64,000 nt of DNA from Nocardia niigatensis NBRC 100131 (GTDB lineage: Bacteria; Actinomycetota; Actinomycetes; Mycobacteriales; Mycobacteriaceae): assembly GCF_000308655.1 (NCBI RefSeq), contig NZ_BAGC01000038.1, forward strand, positions 62,001 through 126,000, read 5' to 3'. This document shows positions 16,655-26,487 of the stretch, in pieces. Position 1 is the first letter of the stretch. Every line of letters begins with the position of its first letter. The notes under the pieces are model-generated. The model was not told the origin of the DNA. It saw only the letters and a list, made by a program, of their open reading frames with translations, and did not search any database. Position numbers and translations under genes: made by a program.

Positions 16655-18031
16655 ATGTTGGTGAAGGTCCGTAACGACGACCCGTCGCGGCTGTCGAGCA
16701 CCGAACGCACCGTGGTGAACTGGCTGAAATCCTGGAGCGGGCCGCACGCCGTGCCCGGCATCGCCGTCGTGCAGTGCCAGGACGCCGACGTGGTGGTGTG
16801 GACGCCGCAGACCTGTGTGGTGGTCGGCGTGCACGGATTCACCGAGCGGGTCGCCGGGACGCTGTCGTGCGCGCAGGACGAGCCGTGGACCGTGGACGGC
16901 AAGCCCGCACCGATCGACGGGGACGCCGATCCACTCGAGCGGGTGCGCCGCCAGACCGTGGACCTGGCCGGGCAATTGCGTTCCGCGCCCGGCCGGGAGC
17001 ATGTGCCCGTCAGCGGGCTGGTGCTGCTGGTGCCGCAACTGGGCAGTCGCGTGAAGCTGGAGAAGGGCACGCTACCCACCGGTATCGACGTGCTGATCGG
17101 CGACGGGCCGTCCTCGCTGCGCGCGTATTTCACCACGCTGGCCGAGGGCGCTCCGGCGTCGTGGGACGCGGGGCAGGTCGGGCAGGCGCTGGGAGCGCTC
17201 GGGTTCGCCGCCGCCGCAACCTATTCCGATCTGGTCTCGGAGGGATTCCCCGTGCCGGACTCGGCGCGGGACGCCCCGTTGCCGTTCGCGAACCGGGCGA
17301 CCGAGGTGATGGTGCCGTCGGTTCCGTCCGAGCCCGTCCGGCCCGCCGAAGACCCGGACGGACCCAGCCTGGCCGAACAAGGATCCGGGGACGAACCGGC
17401 GGGCGGCGATCGTCCTGTCGTACAGCAGGATCCGAAACCCCGGACAGGCGGTGCGGGCAAGGCCGCCGCGGCCGCCATCGCCGGTGCGGCTTCGGCGACC
17501 GCCGCCGAGCGGGCCTACCGCGCACTCGCGGGTGGGTCCGAGCCGCGCACGGCGAGCCGGGGCACGCCACCGCCTCCGACACCGATCCCGGGTGCCGCCG
17601 CGGCGGGGCGGCCGCCACAGGCCAGGCCGACACAGCCCCTGCCCGTACCGCCCGGTCCGCCACAGTTCGGGCAGCAGCCCCAGCAGCCCGGACCGCCGGG
17701 TTTCGGGCCGGGACCCCAATCCCGGCCGCAGCAGGGACCTTCCGGTCCCCCACCGGAGCAGCGGTTCCCGCTGTGGAACGAGCGGCAGGGCACCGGCGGG
17801 GCCGAGAAGAAGCGTCGCAAGGATCTGCCGATCATCGGCGGGCTGGTGCTGGCGGTCGTCATCCTGGTGATCGCCATCGCCTGCACGGGCCACACCACGC
17901 CCTCGCCCAGCAAGCAGCAGCCGGCGCGCTCCGCCGTCGTCGAGGCGACCACCACGACGCATACGGTCGACCCGACGTTGCCGAAGACGACCGTGCCGCC
18001 CGCCTGTTTCCCGTTGCAGCCCTGCAACTGA
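16655..18031 (+). CDS. NERD-like domain membrane protein with proline-rich linker
   Basis: A 458-residue protein in three parts. Residues 1-190 form a globular domain (TERTVVNWLKSWSGPHAVP, VVVWTPQTCVVVGVHGF, PISGLVLLVPQLG-like) that resembles NERD-type nuclease-related domains, though I cannot fix a full catalytic set. Residues 210-385 are a Pro/Gly/Gln-rich low-complexity linker. Near residue 395 a KKRRK stretch precedes one transmembrane helix (IIGGLVLAVVILVIAIAC), followed by a short Thr-rich outer tail ending in two cysteines. The N-terminal domain would thus be cytoplasmic. Similar architectures are common in Nocardia and of unknown role. It stands alone between convergent or divergent neighbours. 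Confidence 0.6.
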   Translation: MLVKVRNDDPSRLSSTERTVVNWLKSWSGPHAVPGIAVVQCQDADVVVWTPQTCVVVGVHGFTERVAGTLSCAQDEPWTVDGKPAPIDGDADPLERVRRQTVDLAGQLRSAPGREHVPVSGLVLLVPQLGSRVKLEKGTLPTGIDVLIGDGPSSLRAYFTTLAEGAPASWDAGQVGQALGALGFAAAATYSDLVSEGFPVPDSARDAPLPFANRATEVMVPSVPSEPVRPAEDPDGPSLAEQGSGDEPAGGDRPVVQQDPKPRTGGAGKAAAAAIAGAASATAAERAYRALAGGSEPRTASRGTPPPPTPIPGAAAAGRPPQARPTQPLPVPPGPPQFGQQPQQPGPPGFGPGPQSRPQQGPSGPPPEQRFPLWNERQGTGGAEKKRRKDLPIIGGLVLAVVILVIAIACTGHTTPSPSKQQPARSAVVEATTTTHTVDPTLPKTTVPPACFPLQPCN

Positions 18032-18120
18032 CCGCTCCCCCGTGCCGGAATCCGGTGCGGGGCTGGGGAAGCCGGAACGGCTGTACGCCGGACATGGCGC
18101 CGAGAACCAGGATGCCGTTT

Positions 18121-18363
18121 TCAGCGCGGCATCGCGTAAAGGCGGTGTGCCGCAGCGTCGTACGCCGGTCGGCCGGTGACACCGACAAGGTCGATGTCGC
18201 CGCATGGGAGATCCGCGGCCGGGTCGGCGAGGTGGGTGCGCCAGCGGATGTCGCCGCCGGCGATCGCGTAGACCGAATCGTTCCCGGTGGCGGCGATGAC
18301 CGTGTCACCGTCCACGATCGGCCGACGGTACACCGGACCGCCGAGGGTCATGCTGTGCGCCAT
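18121..18363 (-). pseudogene. Fragment of a PQQ-like beta-propeller (quinoprotein) protein
   Basis: On the minus strand about 80 codons read GGPVYRRPIVDGDTVIAATG, NDSVYAIAGGDIRWR and PCGDIDLVGVTGRPAYDAA before a stop at 18121. These match the early blades of PQQ-like repeat proteins of actinobacteria, which normally run to 400 or more residues. The start and almost all downstream blades are missing. It is a gene remnant next to the alpha/beta hydrolase. Confidence 0.55.
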
Positions 18364-18483
18364 CACCACCGCGTTCCGTGCGCCACCACCACGTACCCAT
18401 CGGCCCGGCCCCTTCTCCGCGATCGTGACACACCGCCGCAGTGCCACCGATGAATTCCGCCGCGCGGTACCGTCCCTACCGAT

Positions 18484-19350
18484 ATGACCGCACACATCCT
18501 TGAAACCCCCGAAGCCGATCTCGCCTACGACCTGCTGGGTCCCGCGCCGTCCGCGAGCGCGCACCGGCCGCTCATGATGATCGGCCAGCCCATGACCGCC
18601 GACGGATTCGCCACGCTGGCTTCGTATTTCCCGGAGCGGACCGTGATCACCTACGATCCGCGCGGGCTCGGCCGCAGCATCCGCAAGGACGGGCGCACCG
18701 ACAATTCACCGACCGTCCAGGCCGAGGACGTGCACGCGCTGATCACCGCGCTCGGCGTGGGCCCGGTGGACCTGTTCGCCAGCAGCGGCGGCGCGGTCAC
18801 CGCACTGGCCCTGGTCACCGCGCATCCGGACGATGTCACCACGCTGGTGGCGCACGAGCCGCCGATGATCCCGGTGCTGCCCGACGCCGCGGCCGCGGTA
18901 CGGGCCCGTGCCGCGGTTCGCGACGCGTACGAGGCCAAGGGAATGTTCGCGGGCATGGCGGCTTTCATCGCCTGGACCTCATGGCAGGGCGAACTCACCG
19001 ATGCCTACTTCGCCCAGCCGCCGGCGGATCCGGCCATGTTCGGCATGCCGACCGAGGACGACGGCACTCGCGGCGACCCGCTGCTGTCGGAAGCCTCCTG
19101 GGCGATCACCGACTACGCCCCCGATGTAGAGGCGCTGCAGGCGGCGAGCACCCGGGTACTCATTGCCGTGGGCGAGGAGTCCGCCGGTGTCTTCACCGGC
19201 CGCACCGCCGAGGCCACCGCGACCATGCTGGGCAGCAGCACTGTCGTATTCCCCAGTCACCACGGCGGATTCACCGGTGCCGACAGCGGCTACCCTGGCC
19301 GGCCCGAGGCCTTCGCACAGCGACTGCGCGACGTTCTCGACGAGAGCTGA
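18484..19350 (+). CDS. Alpha/beta hydrolase
   Basis: A 288-residue single-domain alpha/beta hydrolase. The fold markers are TVITYDPRGLGRS (strand and 'G.G.S' turn after strand 4) and the nucleophile elbow LFASSGGAVTALAL, with the catalytic Ser near residue 100. A C-terminal acid (LIAVGEES region) and His (FPSHHGGFTG) complete the likely triad. The oxyanion-side start MMIGQPMTADGF lacks the usual HG pair, as in the atypical group seen next to TetR genes. Substrate unknown. It is complete and starts with ATG. Confidence 0.85.
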   Translation: MTAHILETPEADLAYDLLGPAPSASAHRPLMMIGQPMTADGFATLASYFPERTVITYDPRGLGRSIRKDGRTDNSPTVQAEDVHALITALGVGPVDLFASSGGAVTALALVTAHPDDVTTLVAHEPPMIPVLPDAAAAVRARAAVRDAYEAKGMFAGMAAFIAWTSWQGELTDAYFAQPPADPAMFGMPTEDDGTRGDPLLSEASWAITDYAPDVEALQAASTRVLIAVGEESAGVFTGRTAEATATMLGSSTVVFPSHHGGFTGADSGYPGRPEAFAQRLRDVLDES

Positions 19351-19384
19351 CGCGACGAATAGTCCGGTATGAGGTATTCGCCCT

Positions 19385-19596
19385 GTTTGCTGATCAAACA
19401 GGGCGCGCCCCGGAGACAGCGGCCGCAGCACCTGCTCGTAGCGCTGACAGGGGCCCGCGAAATCCGCCGGGGTACCGAGGAGTTCGCCGGCGAGCAGGTA
19501 CGCGCCGAGCAGCGCGAGCGCGGTGCCCATACCGGTCATCGGCGATCCGCAGGAGGCGGTGTCGCCGAGCAGCGCCACCCGGGCGACCTGCGGGTC
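19385..19596 (-). pseudogene. C-terminal fragment of an FAD-dependent monooxygenase
   Basis: Immediately after the tauD-like stop codon on the same strand, about 70 codons read VALLGDTASCGSPMTGMGTA and LALLGAYLLAGEL, then QRYEQVLRP. This is the conserved second FAD motif and following helix of group A monooxygenases, with everything before it missing. The frame starts inside the end of the dioxygenase gene, which suggests that a deletion fused the tail of one gene to the end of the other. Confidence 0.6.
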
Positions 19597-20548
19597 AGCG
19601 GGTGGGGCGGGCGCCGATGATGCTGGCGCGCTCCATGATTCGGACGTTCGGCCAGTAGTCGCTGGCGGCGTAGTGCTGGACGGCGCGGTTGTCCCAGAAG
19701 GCGACGGTGTCGGGCTCCCAGTGTAGGCGGACCTGATGTTCGGGGGCATCGGCGCTGCGGCAGAGGCGGTCGATGAGGGCGCGGCCCTCGTCGAGGTCCA
19801 GGCCGGGGATGTGGTCGGTGAAGACGCGGTTGACGTAGAGGTGTTTGCGGCCGGTGGCGTCGTGGCGGCACACCATCGGGTGACGGACCGACGGATGTTC
19901 GGCCCGCATCTTCGCGCGTTGCTCCTCGTCGAGCGCGTGACCGAAGACGCGCGTGAAATCGTGGACGGCATCGAGGGTTTCGATGCGGGCGCGGGTGCCG
20001 TCGTCGAGGGCGTCATAGGCCGCGTACATGTCCGCGAACAGGGTGTCGCCACCGAGGGACGGCACCGAGATCGCATGCAGGACAGCGCCCATCGACGGTT
20101 GCGCACGCCATGTGACGTCGTGATGCCAGGCATTCTCGAATCCGCTGACCTGGGCGCTCTTCTCGAACCGGACGAGTTCGGGGCAGTCGGTATTGGACGG
20201 GATGAACGGGTGGACCTCGAGCTCGCCGAAGCGGCGGGCGAAGGCCACGTGCCGCTCGGCGGTGAGCGGCTGGTCGCGGAAGAACAGCACCTTGTACTCG
20301 TGCAGTGCCCGGCGGATATCGGCGATCACCGCGTCGGGCAGCTCGCCGGTCAGATCCACGCCGGAGATCTCCGCGCCGAGCGTCGCGCCGACCTGACGAG
20401 CGTCGAAGTGCTGCCATTCCAGCCCCGCCAGACGGTCGCGTTCGACGGCGAGATGCGAATACGGTCCCGACCACACCGGATATCCGGGCAGCTGAACCGT
20501 GCGGGGCGCGAAGCCGGCGGCGGGGTCCTTGTCGGCGATCACAGTCAT
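19595..20548 (-). CDS. TauD/TfdA-family alpha-ketoglutarate-dependent dioxygenase
   Basis: A 317-residue Fe(II)/2-oxoglutarate oxygenase. Iron ligands are seen in NAWHHDVTW (His142 and Asp144 as the HxD pair) and the distal His in RAVQHYAASDYWP; the 2-oxoglutarate-binding Arg is in NVRIMERASIIG, the usual end of the family. Openings such as GAEISGVDL and KVLFFRDQPLT are standard. TauD relatives release sulfite from taurine or alkyl sulfates or attack aryloxy acids; the exact substrate is open. I start at the ATG at 20548. It is divergent from a TetR gene with two palindromes between them and is probably its target. Confidence 0.92.
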   Translation of the reverse strand: MTVIADKDPAAGFAPRTVQLPGYPVWSGPYSHLAVERDRLAGLEWQHFDARQVGATLGAEISGVDLTGELPDAVIADIRRALHEYKVLFFRDQPLTAERHVAFARRFGELEVHPFIPSNTDCPELVRFEKSAQVSGFENAWHHDVTWRAQPSMGAVLHAISVPSLGGDTLFADMYAAYDALDDGTRARIETLDAVHDFTRVFGHALDEEQRAKMRAEHPSVRHPMVCRHDATGRKHLYVNRVFTDHIPGLDLDEGRALIDRLCRSADAPEHQVRLHWEPDTVAFWDNRAVQHYAASDYWPNVRIMERASIIGARPTR

Positions 20549-20577
20549 GACGACCTTCTCTGCTGATCGAACGGCGA

Positions 20578-20629
20578 GTGTAGTCGAGTGACTACACTCG
20601 ATATCCGCTACTGTAGTCATGTGACTACA
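20578..20629. promoter_or_regulatory. Two tandem palindromic operators between tauD-like and TetR genes
   Basis: The first is GTGTAGTC-GAGT-GACTACAC at 20578-20597 (8-bp arms). The second is TGTAGTC-ATGT-GACTACA at 20612-20629 (7-bp arms). The two centres are 33 bp apart. Both overlap candidate GTG start codons of the TetR gene (20588 and 20621), so repressor binding would cover the start of its own gene. Confidence 0.85.
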
Positions 20630-21310
20630 CCAGAGGCAAGAGCAACCGGAACCGACAGCGGTCCATCCGGACGCGACGAGGTGGTGTCCGCGATCCTCAC
20701 CCACGCGGCGGACCTGTTCGCCGAGCGCGGCCCGGCCGCGACCTCCATCCGCGATATCGCCGATCGGGCCGGGGTGAACCACGGCCTGGTGTTCCGGCAC
20801 CTCGGCGCCAAGGACAAGCTGGTCTCGGCCGTCCTCGACCACCTCTCGGCCGAGACCGCCGAACTCGCCGCCACCGGCATCCTCACCCCGGAGGATCCGC
20901 GGCTGCGCCGGCACTGGAGTGTGCTGGCCCGCTGCATCCTCGACGGCTACCCGGTCGGGCAACTACAGAGCCGATTCCCGGTCGTCACAACCCTGATCGA
21001 CCAGGCACGAGAGCATCGCGCCGACGACCGCGATCCCGCGCTCGCGGGCGCGCACGTCGCGGCCTTCATCCTCGGCTGGCAACTGTTCGAGCCGTTCCTG
21101 CGCACGGCCGCCGGACTCGAGAACCTGCCCGGCGACCGCCTGCAGCAGGCCATCAATACCGAAGCCGCGCGACTACTGCTTGGCGAACCGCAGGTGGGTG
21201 ACGGTCCCCGTGCTGACCATGTCCGCGACGCGGTACCCCGGGAGGGCGCCGAGATCATCGAAGAGCCGCTCACCACCGCCGAGCAGGATCGGGACCAGCG
21301 CGAGGTGTAG
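20621..21310 (+). CDS. TetR-family regulator of the tauD-like gene, with unusual C-terminal extension
   Basis: The HTH is clear: ILTHAADLFAERGPAATSIRDI then ADRAGVNHGLVFRHLGAKDKLV, followed by a helical ligand domain to about residue 185 (TEAARLLLGEP). The frame then continues 46 codons into the end of the reductase gene on the other strand, a 138-base overlap whose translation is unlike any TetR tail. Either the natural stop was lost by mutation or a small frameshift is present. Two GTG starts (20588, 20621) begin with the same codons VTT; neither has a good ribosome site, so the message may be leaderless. Control of itself and of the divergent dioxygenase is likely. Confidence 0.8.
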   Translation: MTTPEARATGTDSGPSGRDEVVSAILTHAADLFAERGPAATSIRDIADRAGVNHGLVFRHLGAKDKLVSAVLDHLSAETAELAATGILTPEDPRLRRHWSVLARCILDGYPVGQLQSRFPVVTTLIDQAREHRADDRDPALAGAHVAAFILGWQLFEPFLRTAAGLENLPGDRLQQAINTEAARLLLGEPQVGDGPRADHVRDAVPREGAEIIEEPLTTAEQDRDQREV

Positions 21311-21814
21311 CTCGTCGACCAGACCGGCCGCCAGGAAGCTACGTACCGTCCCCGCACCACCCCCGAGCCGCACGTCCTGCCCCGCGGCCGCGTCGAACGC
21401 CTGCTTCAGCACCGCTTCGGGCTCTCCGGAAACGAAGTGGAAAGTCGTGCCGCCCTTCATGGTGAGCGAGGGGCGGGGGTAGTGGGTCATCACGAAGGTG
21501 TCGTGACCATACGGCGGAGTCTCACCCCACCAGCCCATCCAGGAATGGTCGGGCCACTCACCGCGCACCGGGCCGAACATGTTGCGGCCCATGATCGTCG
21601 CCCCGATATTGCGATCCCCCGCGGCGAGACAGTCGTTGTCGACCCCGATCTCACCGCCGGTCTCCCCCATCATCTCCCGGCCGTACCGAGTCCGGAAAAC
21701 CCACTCGTGCAACCGTTCTCCCCCGACCCCCAGGGGAGCGTCGGCCCGTTGATCGGGCCCGGCGGCGAAACCGTCCAGCGAGACGGCGAAATTGTGAACA
21801 CGAAGCTTCGGCAT
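21173..21814 (-). CDS. Dihydrofolate reductase-like protein (RibD C-terminal domain family)
   Basis: A 213-residue RibD_C/YyaP-type reductase. Typical features: the start VHNFAVSLDGFAAGP, the NADPH-contact stretch ATIMGRNMFGPVRGEW, FVMTHYPRPSL, and the glycine turn LGGGAGTVRSFLAAGLVDELHL, ending VTHLRFAKQ. These proteins bind NADPH; their physiological substrate is usually unknown and they are not the essential folate enzyme. The gene is complete. Its last 138 bases are overlapped by the TetR read-through from the opposite strand. Confidence 0.88.
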   Translation of the reverse strand: MPKLRVHNFAVSLDGFAAGPDQRADAPLGVGGERLHEWVFRTRYGREMMGETGGEIGVDNDCLAAGDRNIGATIMGRNMFGPVRGEWPDHSWMGWWGETPPYGHDTFVMTHYPRPSLTMKGGTTFHFVSGEPEAVLKQAFDAAAGQDVRLGGGAGTVRSFLAAGLVDELHLALVPILLGGGERLFDDLGALPGYRVADMVSTGTVTHLRFAKQ

Positions 21815-21903
21815 GACGCGGTCCTCTCGGGCGAGCGGGCGGCGATTCCGCCCACTACCCTCTCATCGAACGGCGCCGAGCCGAATCGACACGCGCGTCG
21901 GGA

Positions 21904-22890
21904 TCAGCCGAAGAGGATGTGGCCCAGCGTGTGCCAGCCGAGGACCGAGTCGACGGCGAGGCCGCAGAAGACGACGGCCAGGTAGTTGTTGGACTGCAGG
22001 AACAGCCGGAGGGGCTTGACGGATTCGCCCTTGCGGACACCGGAGTACAGCTGGTGGGCCATGAGCAGGAACCAGGCGCCGGCCACCAGGGCGACGGCGG
22101 CGTAGATGACGCCGGCGGCGGGGACCAGGGCGAAGGTGGCGAGGACGGTCAGCCAGGTGTAGATGACGATCTGCTTGGTGACGGCCCGCTCGGTGGCCAC
22201 GACCGGGAGCATCGGGACGCCCGCGGCCTTGTAATCCTCCTTGTACCGCATGGCGAGTGCCCAGGTGTGCGGCGGCGTCCAGAAGAAGATCACCAGGAAC
22301 AGCACGATGGCGGGCCAGCCGATGGTGCCGGTGACCGCGGACCAGCCGACGAGGGCGGGCATGCAGCCGGCGGCGCCGCCCCACACCACGTTCTGCGAGG
22401 TCCGGCGCTTGAGGCCGAGGGTGTAGACGAAGACGTAGAACAGGATGGTCGCCACGACCAGCGCGCCCGAGAGCAGGTTGGCCTGCCACCACAGCCAGGC
22501 GAAGGAGGCCAGGCCGAGGGCGACGCCGAACACGAAGGCATTGCGGGTCGGGACGGCCTCGCGGGCCAGCGGACGCTTGGAGGTCCGCTTCATCACCTTG
22601 TCGATATCGGCGTCGGCCACACAGTTGAGGGTGTTGGCGCTGGCCGCGCCCATCCAGCCGCCGAACAGGGTGACCAGGATGAGCCGGATGTCGACGTGGC
22701 CGCGATCGGCCAGCAGCATGGTGGGAATCGTTGCGACGAGCAGCAATTCGATGACCCGGGGCTTGGTGAGCGCGATGTAGGCGAGGACCCGCCTGGTCGC
22801 CGCCGCGATCGGGCCACTGCCCGTGACACGGTCGGCGAGCACCGCCCCGGAGGAGCCGTGAGCGCCACCCGGCTGTTGCCCAATCCCCAC
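21904..22890 (-). CDS. ctaB: Protoheme IX farnesyltransferase (heme O synthase)
   Basis: A 328-residue UbiA-family membrane enzyme that attaches a farnesyl group to heme b for cytochrome oxidase. Visible markers: [19 protein letters not shown], the first aspartate-rich motif in [19 protein letters not shown], and [20 protein letters not shown] with the second conserved loop; about nine transmembrane helices. I chose the GTG at 22890, preceded by GAGGAGA at good spacing; the open frame upstream to 23034 has no support. It is divergent from tkt, the standard arrangement in Nocardia, Rhodococcus and mycobacteria. Confidence 0.95.
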   Translation of the reverse strand: MGIGQQPGGAHGSSGAVLADRVTGSGPIAAATRRVLAYIALTKPRVIELLLVATIPTMLLADRGHVDIRLILVTLFGGWMGAASANTLNCVADADIDKVMKRTSKRPLAREAVPTRNAFVFGVALGLASFAWLWWQANLLSGALVVATILFYVFVYTLGLKRRTSQNVVWGGAAGCMPALVGWSAVTGTIGWPAIVLFLVIFFWTPPHTWALAMRYKEDYKAAGVPMLPVVATERAVTKQIVIYTWLTVLATFALVPAAGVIYAAVALVAGAWFLLMAHQLYSGVRKGESVKPLRLFLQSNNYLAVVFCGLAVDSVLGWHTLGHILFG

Positions 22891-23204
22891 TGTTTCTCCT
22901 CGCACGCCGTGACTACTACAGAGCATGGTAGACCCACGCGGACCATGCTCCCGACCAGGTCCACCCCGGCGCGGCCCGAGACCGGTTCGCGATGCGCACA
23001 CCGGGTAGTCACGAACAGGTCCGGGAAACGCCACGAACCAGAGACACGGCGGACAGTGATTGCGGGTTCCCGTATGAGCACGAAACGCCGCCCCTTAGGG
23101 TGGTTGTAGATCGGTGCGGCCGCGTCGCACCCGGATCGAACGCAGCGAATCCCCCGCCCGCCCACAACCGCATCGTTGACGAGAAGGTCAGGAGAACCTC
23201 GGTC
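22891..23204. promoter_or_regulatory. Divergent promoter region ctaB / tkt
   Basis: This 314-base gap between two divergent start codons must hold promoters for ctaB and for the pentose-phosphate operon. Next to the starts I see ribosome sites (GAGGAGA for ctaB, AGGAGA at 23190 for tkt). I could not pick out a convincing -35/-10 pair or operator palindrome, and no small gene is evident. Confidence 0.5.
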
Positions 23205-25349
23205 GTGTCAGTCACAGACGACATCCGCGCGCTCACTCAGCCGAACCACCCCACCGACTGGACCGATCTGGATACCAGAGCCGTCGACACGGCCCGGGTC
23301 CTCGCCGCCGATGCGGTCCAGAACGCCGGCAACGGCCACCCGGGCACCGCGATGAGCCTGGCCCCGCTCGCGTACACGCTGTTCCAGCGGGTAATGCGGC
23401 TGGATCCCAGTGACCCGGCCTGGGTGGGCCGCGACCGTTTCGTGCTCTCCTGCGGTCACTCCAGCCTCACCCTCTACATCCAGTTGTACCTGGCGGGCAT
23501 GGGCCTCGAGCTGACCGACCTCGAGCACCTGCGCAAGTGGGGCTCGCTGACCCCGGGTCACCCGGAGTACCGCCACACCGACCACGTCGAGATCACCACC
23601 GGCCCGCTGGGCCAGGGCCTGGCCTCCGCGGTCGGCATGGCGATGGCGGCGCGGCGCGAGCGCGGCCTGTTCGATCCCCAAGCGGCACAGGGCAACTCGG
23701 CATTCGACCACTTCATCTACGTGGTGGCCTCCGACGGTGACATGGAGGAGGGCGTCACCTCCGAGGCGTCCTCACTGGCGGGCACGCAGCAGCTGGGCAA
23801 CCTGATCGTCTTCTACGACGACAACAAGATCTCCATCGAGGACGACACCCGCATCGCCTTCACCGAGGACACCGCCGCGCGCTACCAGGCCTACGGCTGG
23901 CACGTGCAGACCGTCGAGGGCGGCGAGGACGTGACCGGCATCGAAGCCGCCATCGCCGCGGCGCAGGCCGTGACCGACAAGCCGTCGATCATCCTGCTGC
24001 GCACCATCATCGGCTACCCGGCCCCGAACAAGATGAACACCGGTTCCTCACACGGCGCCGCGCTGGGGGCCGACGAGGTCGCGGCCACCAAGAAGATCCT
24101 GGGCTTCGACCCGGAGAAGAGCTTCGACGTGGACGCCGCGGTCATCGCGCACTCGCGCGGCAATGTCGCCGACCGCGCCAAGGCCGCCCGTGCCGCCTGG
24201 CAGGAGCAGTTCGACGCCTGGGCCGCCGCCAACCCGGAGAACAAGGCGCTGTTCGACCGTCTGCAGGAGCGGCGCCTACCCGAGGGCTGGACCGAGACCC
24301 TGCCGACCTACGAGGCCGACCCGAAGGGCATGGCCACCCGCAAGGCGTCGGGCAAGGTCCTCGCGGCCCTGGCCCCGGTGCTGCCGGAGCTGTGGGGCGG
24401 TTCGGCCGACCTGGCCGAGTCCAACAACACCACCATGCCGGGTGCGGCGTCCTTCGGCCCGGAGTCCATCTCCACCGGTGCGTGGAAGGCCAACCCGTAC
24501 GGCCGGACCCTGCACTTCGGCGTGCGTGAGCACGCCATGGGCTCGATCCTGAACGGCATCGCACTGCACGGACCGACCCGTCCGTACGGTGGCACCTTCC
24601 TGGTGTTCTCCGACTACATGCGCCCGGCCGTGCGCCTGGGCGCGCTCATGCGCACCCCGGTCACCTACGTCTGGACCCACGACTCCATCGGCCTCGGCGA
24701 GGACGGCCCGACCCACCAGCCGATCGAGCACCTCGCGGCCCTGCGCGCCATCCCGGGCCTGAACGTGGTCCGGCCCGGCGACGCCAACGAGACCACCTAC
24801 GCGTGGCGCACCATCCTGGAACGCGATAGCGCCGAACGGCATTCGCACTTCCTGGTCTCCGAGCCCCCGCACCAGGACGGCCCGTCCGCGCTCGCGCTGA
24901 CCCGCCAGGACCTGCCGATCCAGGAGGGCACCAGCTACGAGGGCGTCCGCAGGGGCGGCTACATCCTGGCCGAATCCTCCACTGGCACACCGCAGGTAAT
25001 CCTGATCGCCACCGGTTCGGAACTGCAGCTCGCCGTCGAGGCGCGCGCTACGCTCGAGGCACAGGGCATCGGCACCCGCGTGGTGTCCATGCCGTGTGTC
25101 GAGTGGTTCGACGCGCAGGAGCAGTCCTACCGCGACGAGGTCCTGCCGCCGTCGGTGCGGGCCCGCGTCACGGTCGAGGCCGGGATCGCGATGCCGTGGC
25201 ACCGTTTCACCGGTGACGCCGGCGAGAACGTGTCCATCGAGCACTTCGGTGCCTCGGCCGACTACAAGACCCTGTTCTGCGAATTCGGCATCACCGCCGA
25301 CGCCGTCGTCGACGCTGCCACTCGCTCGCTTGCCAAGGTGAAGGGATAG
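23205..25349 (+). CDS. tkt: Transketolase
   Basis: A 714-residue thiamine-diphosphate enzyme moving two-carbon units between sugar phosphates in the non-oxidative pentose phosphate pathway. Family markers: [16 protein letters not shown] near residue 40, [21 protein letters not shown], the ThDP/metal motif [20 protein letters not shown] ending in DDNKIS, and [17 protein letters not shown]. Full length. The GTG at 23205 has AGGAGA upstream; the frame extends further but is not family-like there. It is the first gene of tkt-tal-zwf-opcA-pgl. Confidence 0.97.
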   Translation: MSVTDDIRALTQPNHPTDWTDLDTRAVDTARVLAADAVQNAGNGHPGTAMSLAPLAYTLFQRVMRLDPSDPAWVGRDRFVLSCGHSSLTLYIQLYLAGMGLELTDLEHLRKWGSLTPGHPEYRHTDHVEITTGPLGQGLASAVGMAMAARRERGLFDPQAAQGNSAFDHFIYVVASDGDMEEGVTSEASSLAGTQQLGNLIVFYDDNKISIEDDTRIAFTEDTAARYQAYGWHVQTVEGGEDVTGIEAAIAAAQAVTDKPSIILLRTIIGYPAPNKMNTGSSHGAALGADEVAATKKILGFDPEKSFDVDAAVIAHSRGNVADRAKAARAAWQEQFDAWAAANPENKALFDRLQERRLPEGWTETLPTYEADPKGMATRKASGKVLAALAPVLPELWGGSADLAESNNTTMPGAASFGPESISTGAWKANPYGRTLHFGVREHAMGSILNGIALHGPTRPYGGTFLVFSDYMRPAVRLGALMRTPVTYVWTHDSIGLGEDGPTHQPIEHLAALRAIPGLNVVRPGDANETTYAWRTILERDSAERHSHFLVSEPPHQDGPSALALTRQDLPIQEGTSYEGVRRGGYILAESSTGTPQVILIATGSELQLAVEARATLEAQGIGTRVVSMPCVEWFDAQEQSYRDEVLPPSVRARVTVEAGIAMPWHRFTGDAGENVSIEHFGASADYKTLFCEFGITADAVVDAATRSLAKVKG

Positions 25350-25354
25350 TTGTC

Positions 25355-26485
25355 ATGACCCAGAACACGAACACCGCGGCCCTGTCGGCCGCCGGAGTTT
25401 CGGTGTGGCTGGACGATCTGTCGCGCGATCGCATCAAGTCCGGAAATCTGAAGGGCCTGATCGATTCCCGCAACGTCGTCGGCGTCACCACCAACCCGAC
25501 CATTTTCCAGGGCGCGCTCTCCAAGGGCCACGCCTACGACGAGCAGGTGACCGAGCTCGCCGCCCGCGGCGCGGACGTCGACTCGGCCATCCGCACCATC
25601 ACCACCGATGACGTGCGCGCGGCCTGCGATGTGTTCGCCGACGTGTTCGCCGCGAGCAACGGTGTGGACGGCCGGGTTTCGATCGAGGTCGACCCGCGTC
25701 TGGCCTTCGACACCGACGGCACGGTGGCCCAGGCCATCGAGCTGTGGAAGATCGTGGACCGGCCCAACCTGTTCATCAAGATCCCGGCCACCGAGGCCGG
25801 CCTGCCGGCCATCACCCGGGTGATCTCCGAGGGCATCAGCGTGAACGTGACGCTGATCTTCTCTGTGCAGCGCTACATCTCGGTGATGGGCGCCTACCTC
25901 GACGGTCTGCGCAACGCGGCCACCGCCGGGCACGACATCGCCAAGATCCAGTCCGTCGCCTCGTTCTTCGTCTCCCGCGTGGACACCGAGATCGACAAGC
26001 GCCTGGAGACCATCGGCACCCCGGAGGCGCTGGCGCTGCGCGGCAAGGCCGGAATCGCCAACGCGCACCTGGCCTATGCCGCGTACCAGGATGTGTTCGA
26101 AAGCGGCAGCCACACCGACATCTACGTCAAACTGGCGTCGGCGGGCGGCAACAAGCAGCGCGCGCTGTGGGCGTCGACCGGTGTCAAGAATCCCGAGTAC
26201 TCGGACACCATGTACGTGACCGAACTGGTCGCCCCGAACACGGTGAACACGCTGCCGGAGAAGACCCTCGAGGCGGTCGCCGACCACGCCGTGATCGAGC
26301 CGAACGCGGCCGTCGGCAAGGCGGCCGAGGCACAGGCGGTCTTCGACCAGCTGGTCGCGGTCGGCATCGACCTCGATGACGTGTTCGGTGTCCTCGAGAC
26401 CGAGGGTGTCGACAAGTTCGTCGCCTCCTGGGACGAACTGCTCGTGGCCACCACCGAAAAGCTGCAGGTGGCGGGAGGAAACTGA
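25355..26485 (+). CDS. tal: Transaldolase
   Basis: A 376-residue actinobacterial-type transaldolase, transferring dihydroxyacetone units between sugar phosphates. The Schiff-base Lys lies in [18 protein letters not shown] near residue 146; other markers are [16 protein letters not shown] near residue 45, [12 protein letters not shown] near residue 165 and [14 protein letters not shown]. It starts 5 bases after the tkt stop with ATG at 25355 and GAAGGGA nearby. It is co-transcribed with tkt and zwf. Confidence 0.97.
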   Translation: MTQNTNTAALSAAGVSVWLDDLSRDRIKSGNLKGLIDSRNVVGVTTNPTIFQGALSKGHAYDEQVTELAARGADVDSAIRTITTDDVRAACDVFADVFAASNGVDGRVSIEVDPRLAFDTDGTVAQAIELWKIVDRPNLFIKIPATEAGLPAITRVISEGISVNVTLIFSVQRYISVMGAYLDGLRNAATAGHDIAKIQSVASFFVSRVDTEIDKRLETIGTPEALALRGKAGIANAHLAYAAYQDVFESGSHTDIYVKLASAGGNKQRALWASTGVKNPEYSDTMYVTELVAPNTVNTLPEKTLEAVADHAVIEPNAAVGKAAEAQAVFDQLVAVGIDLDDVFGVLETEGVDKFVASWDELLVATTEKLQVAGGN

Positions 26486-26487
26486 CG

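Noticed and set aside
14701..17136. An 811-codon minus-strand open frame
   Set aside because: Antisense to the FAD monooxygenase and NERD-like genes; low-quality composition.
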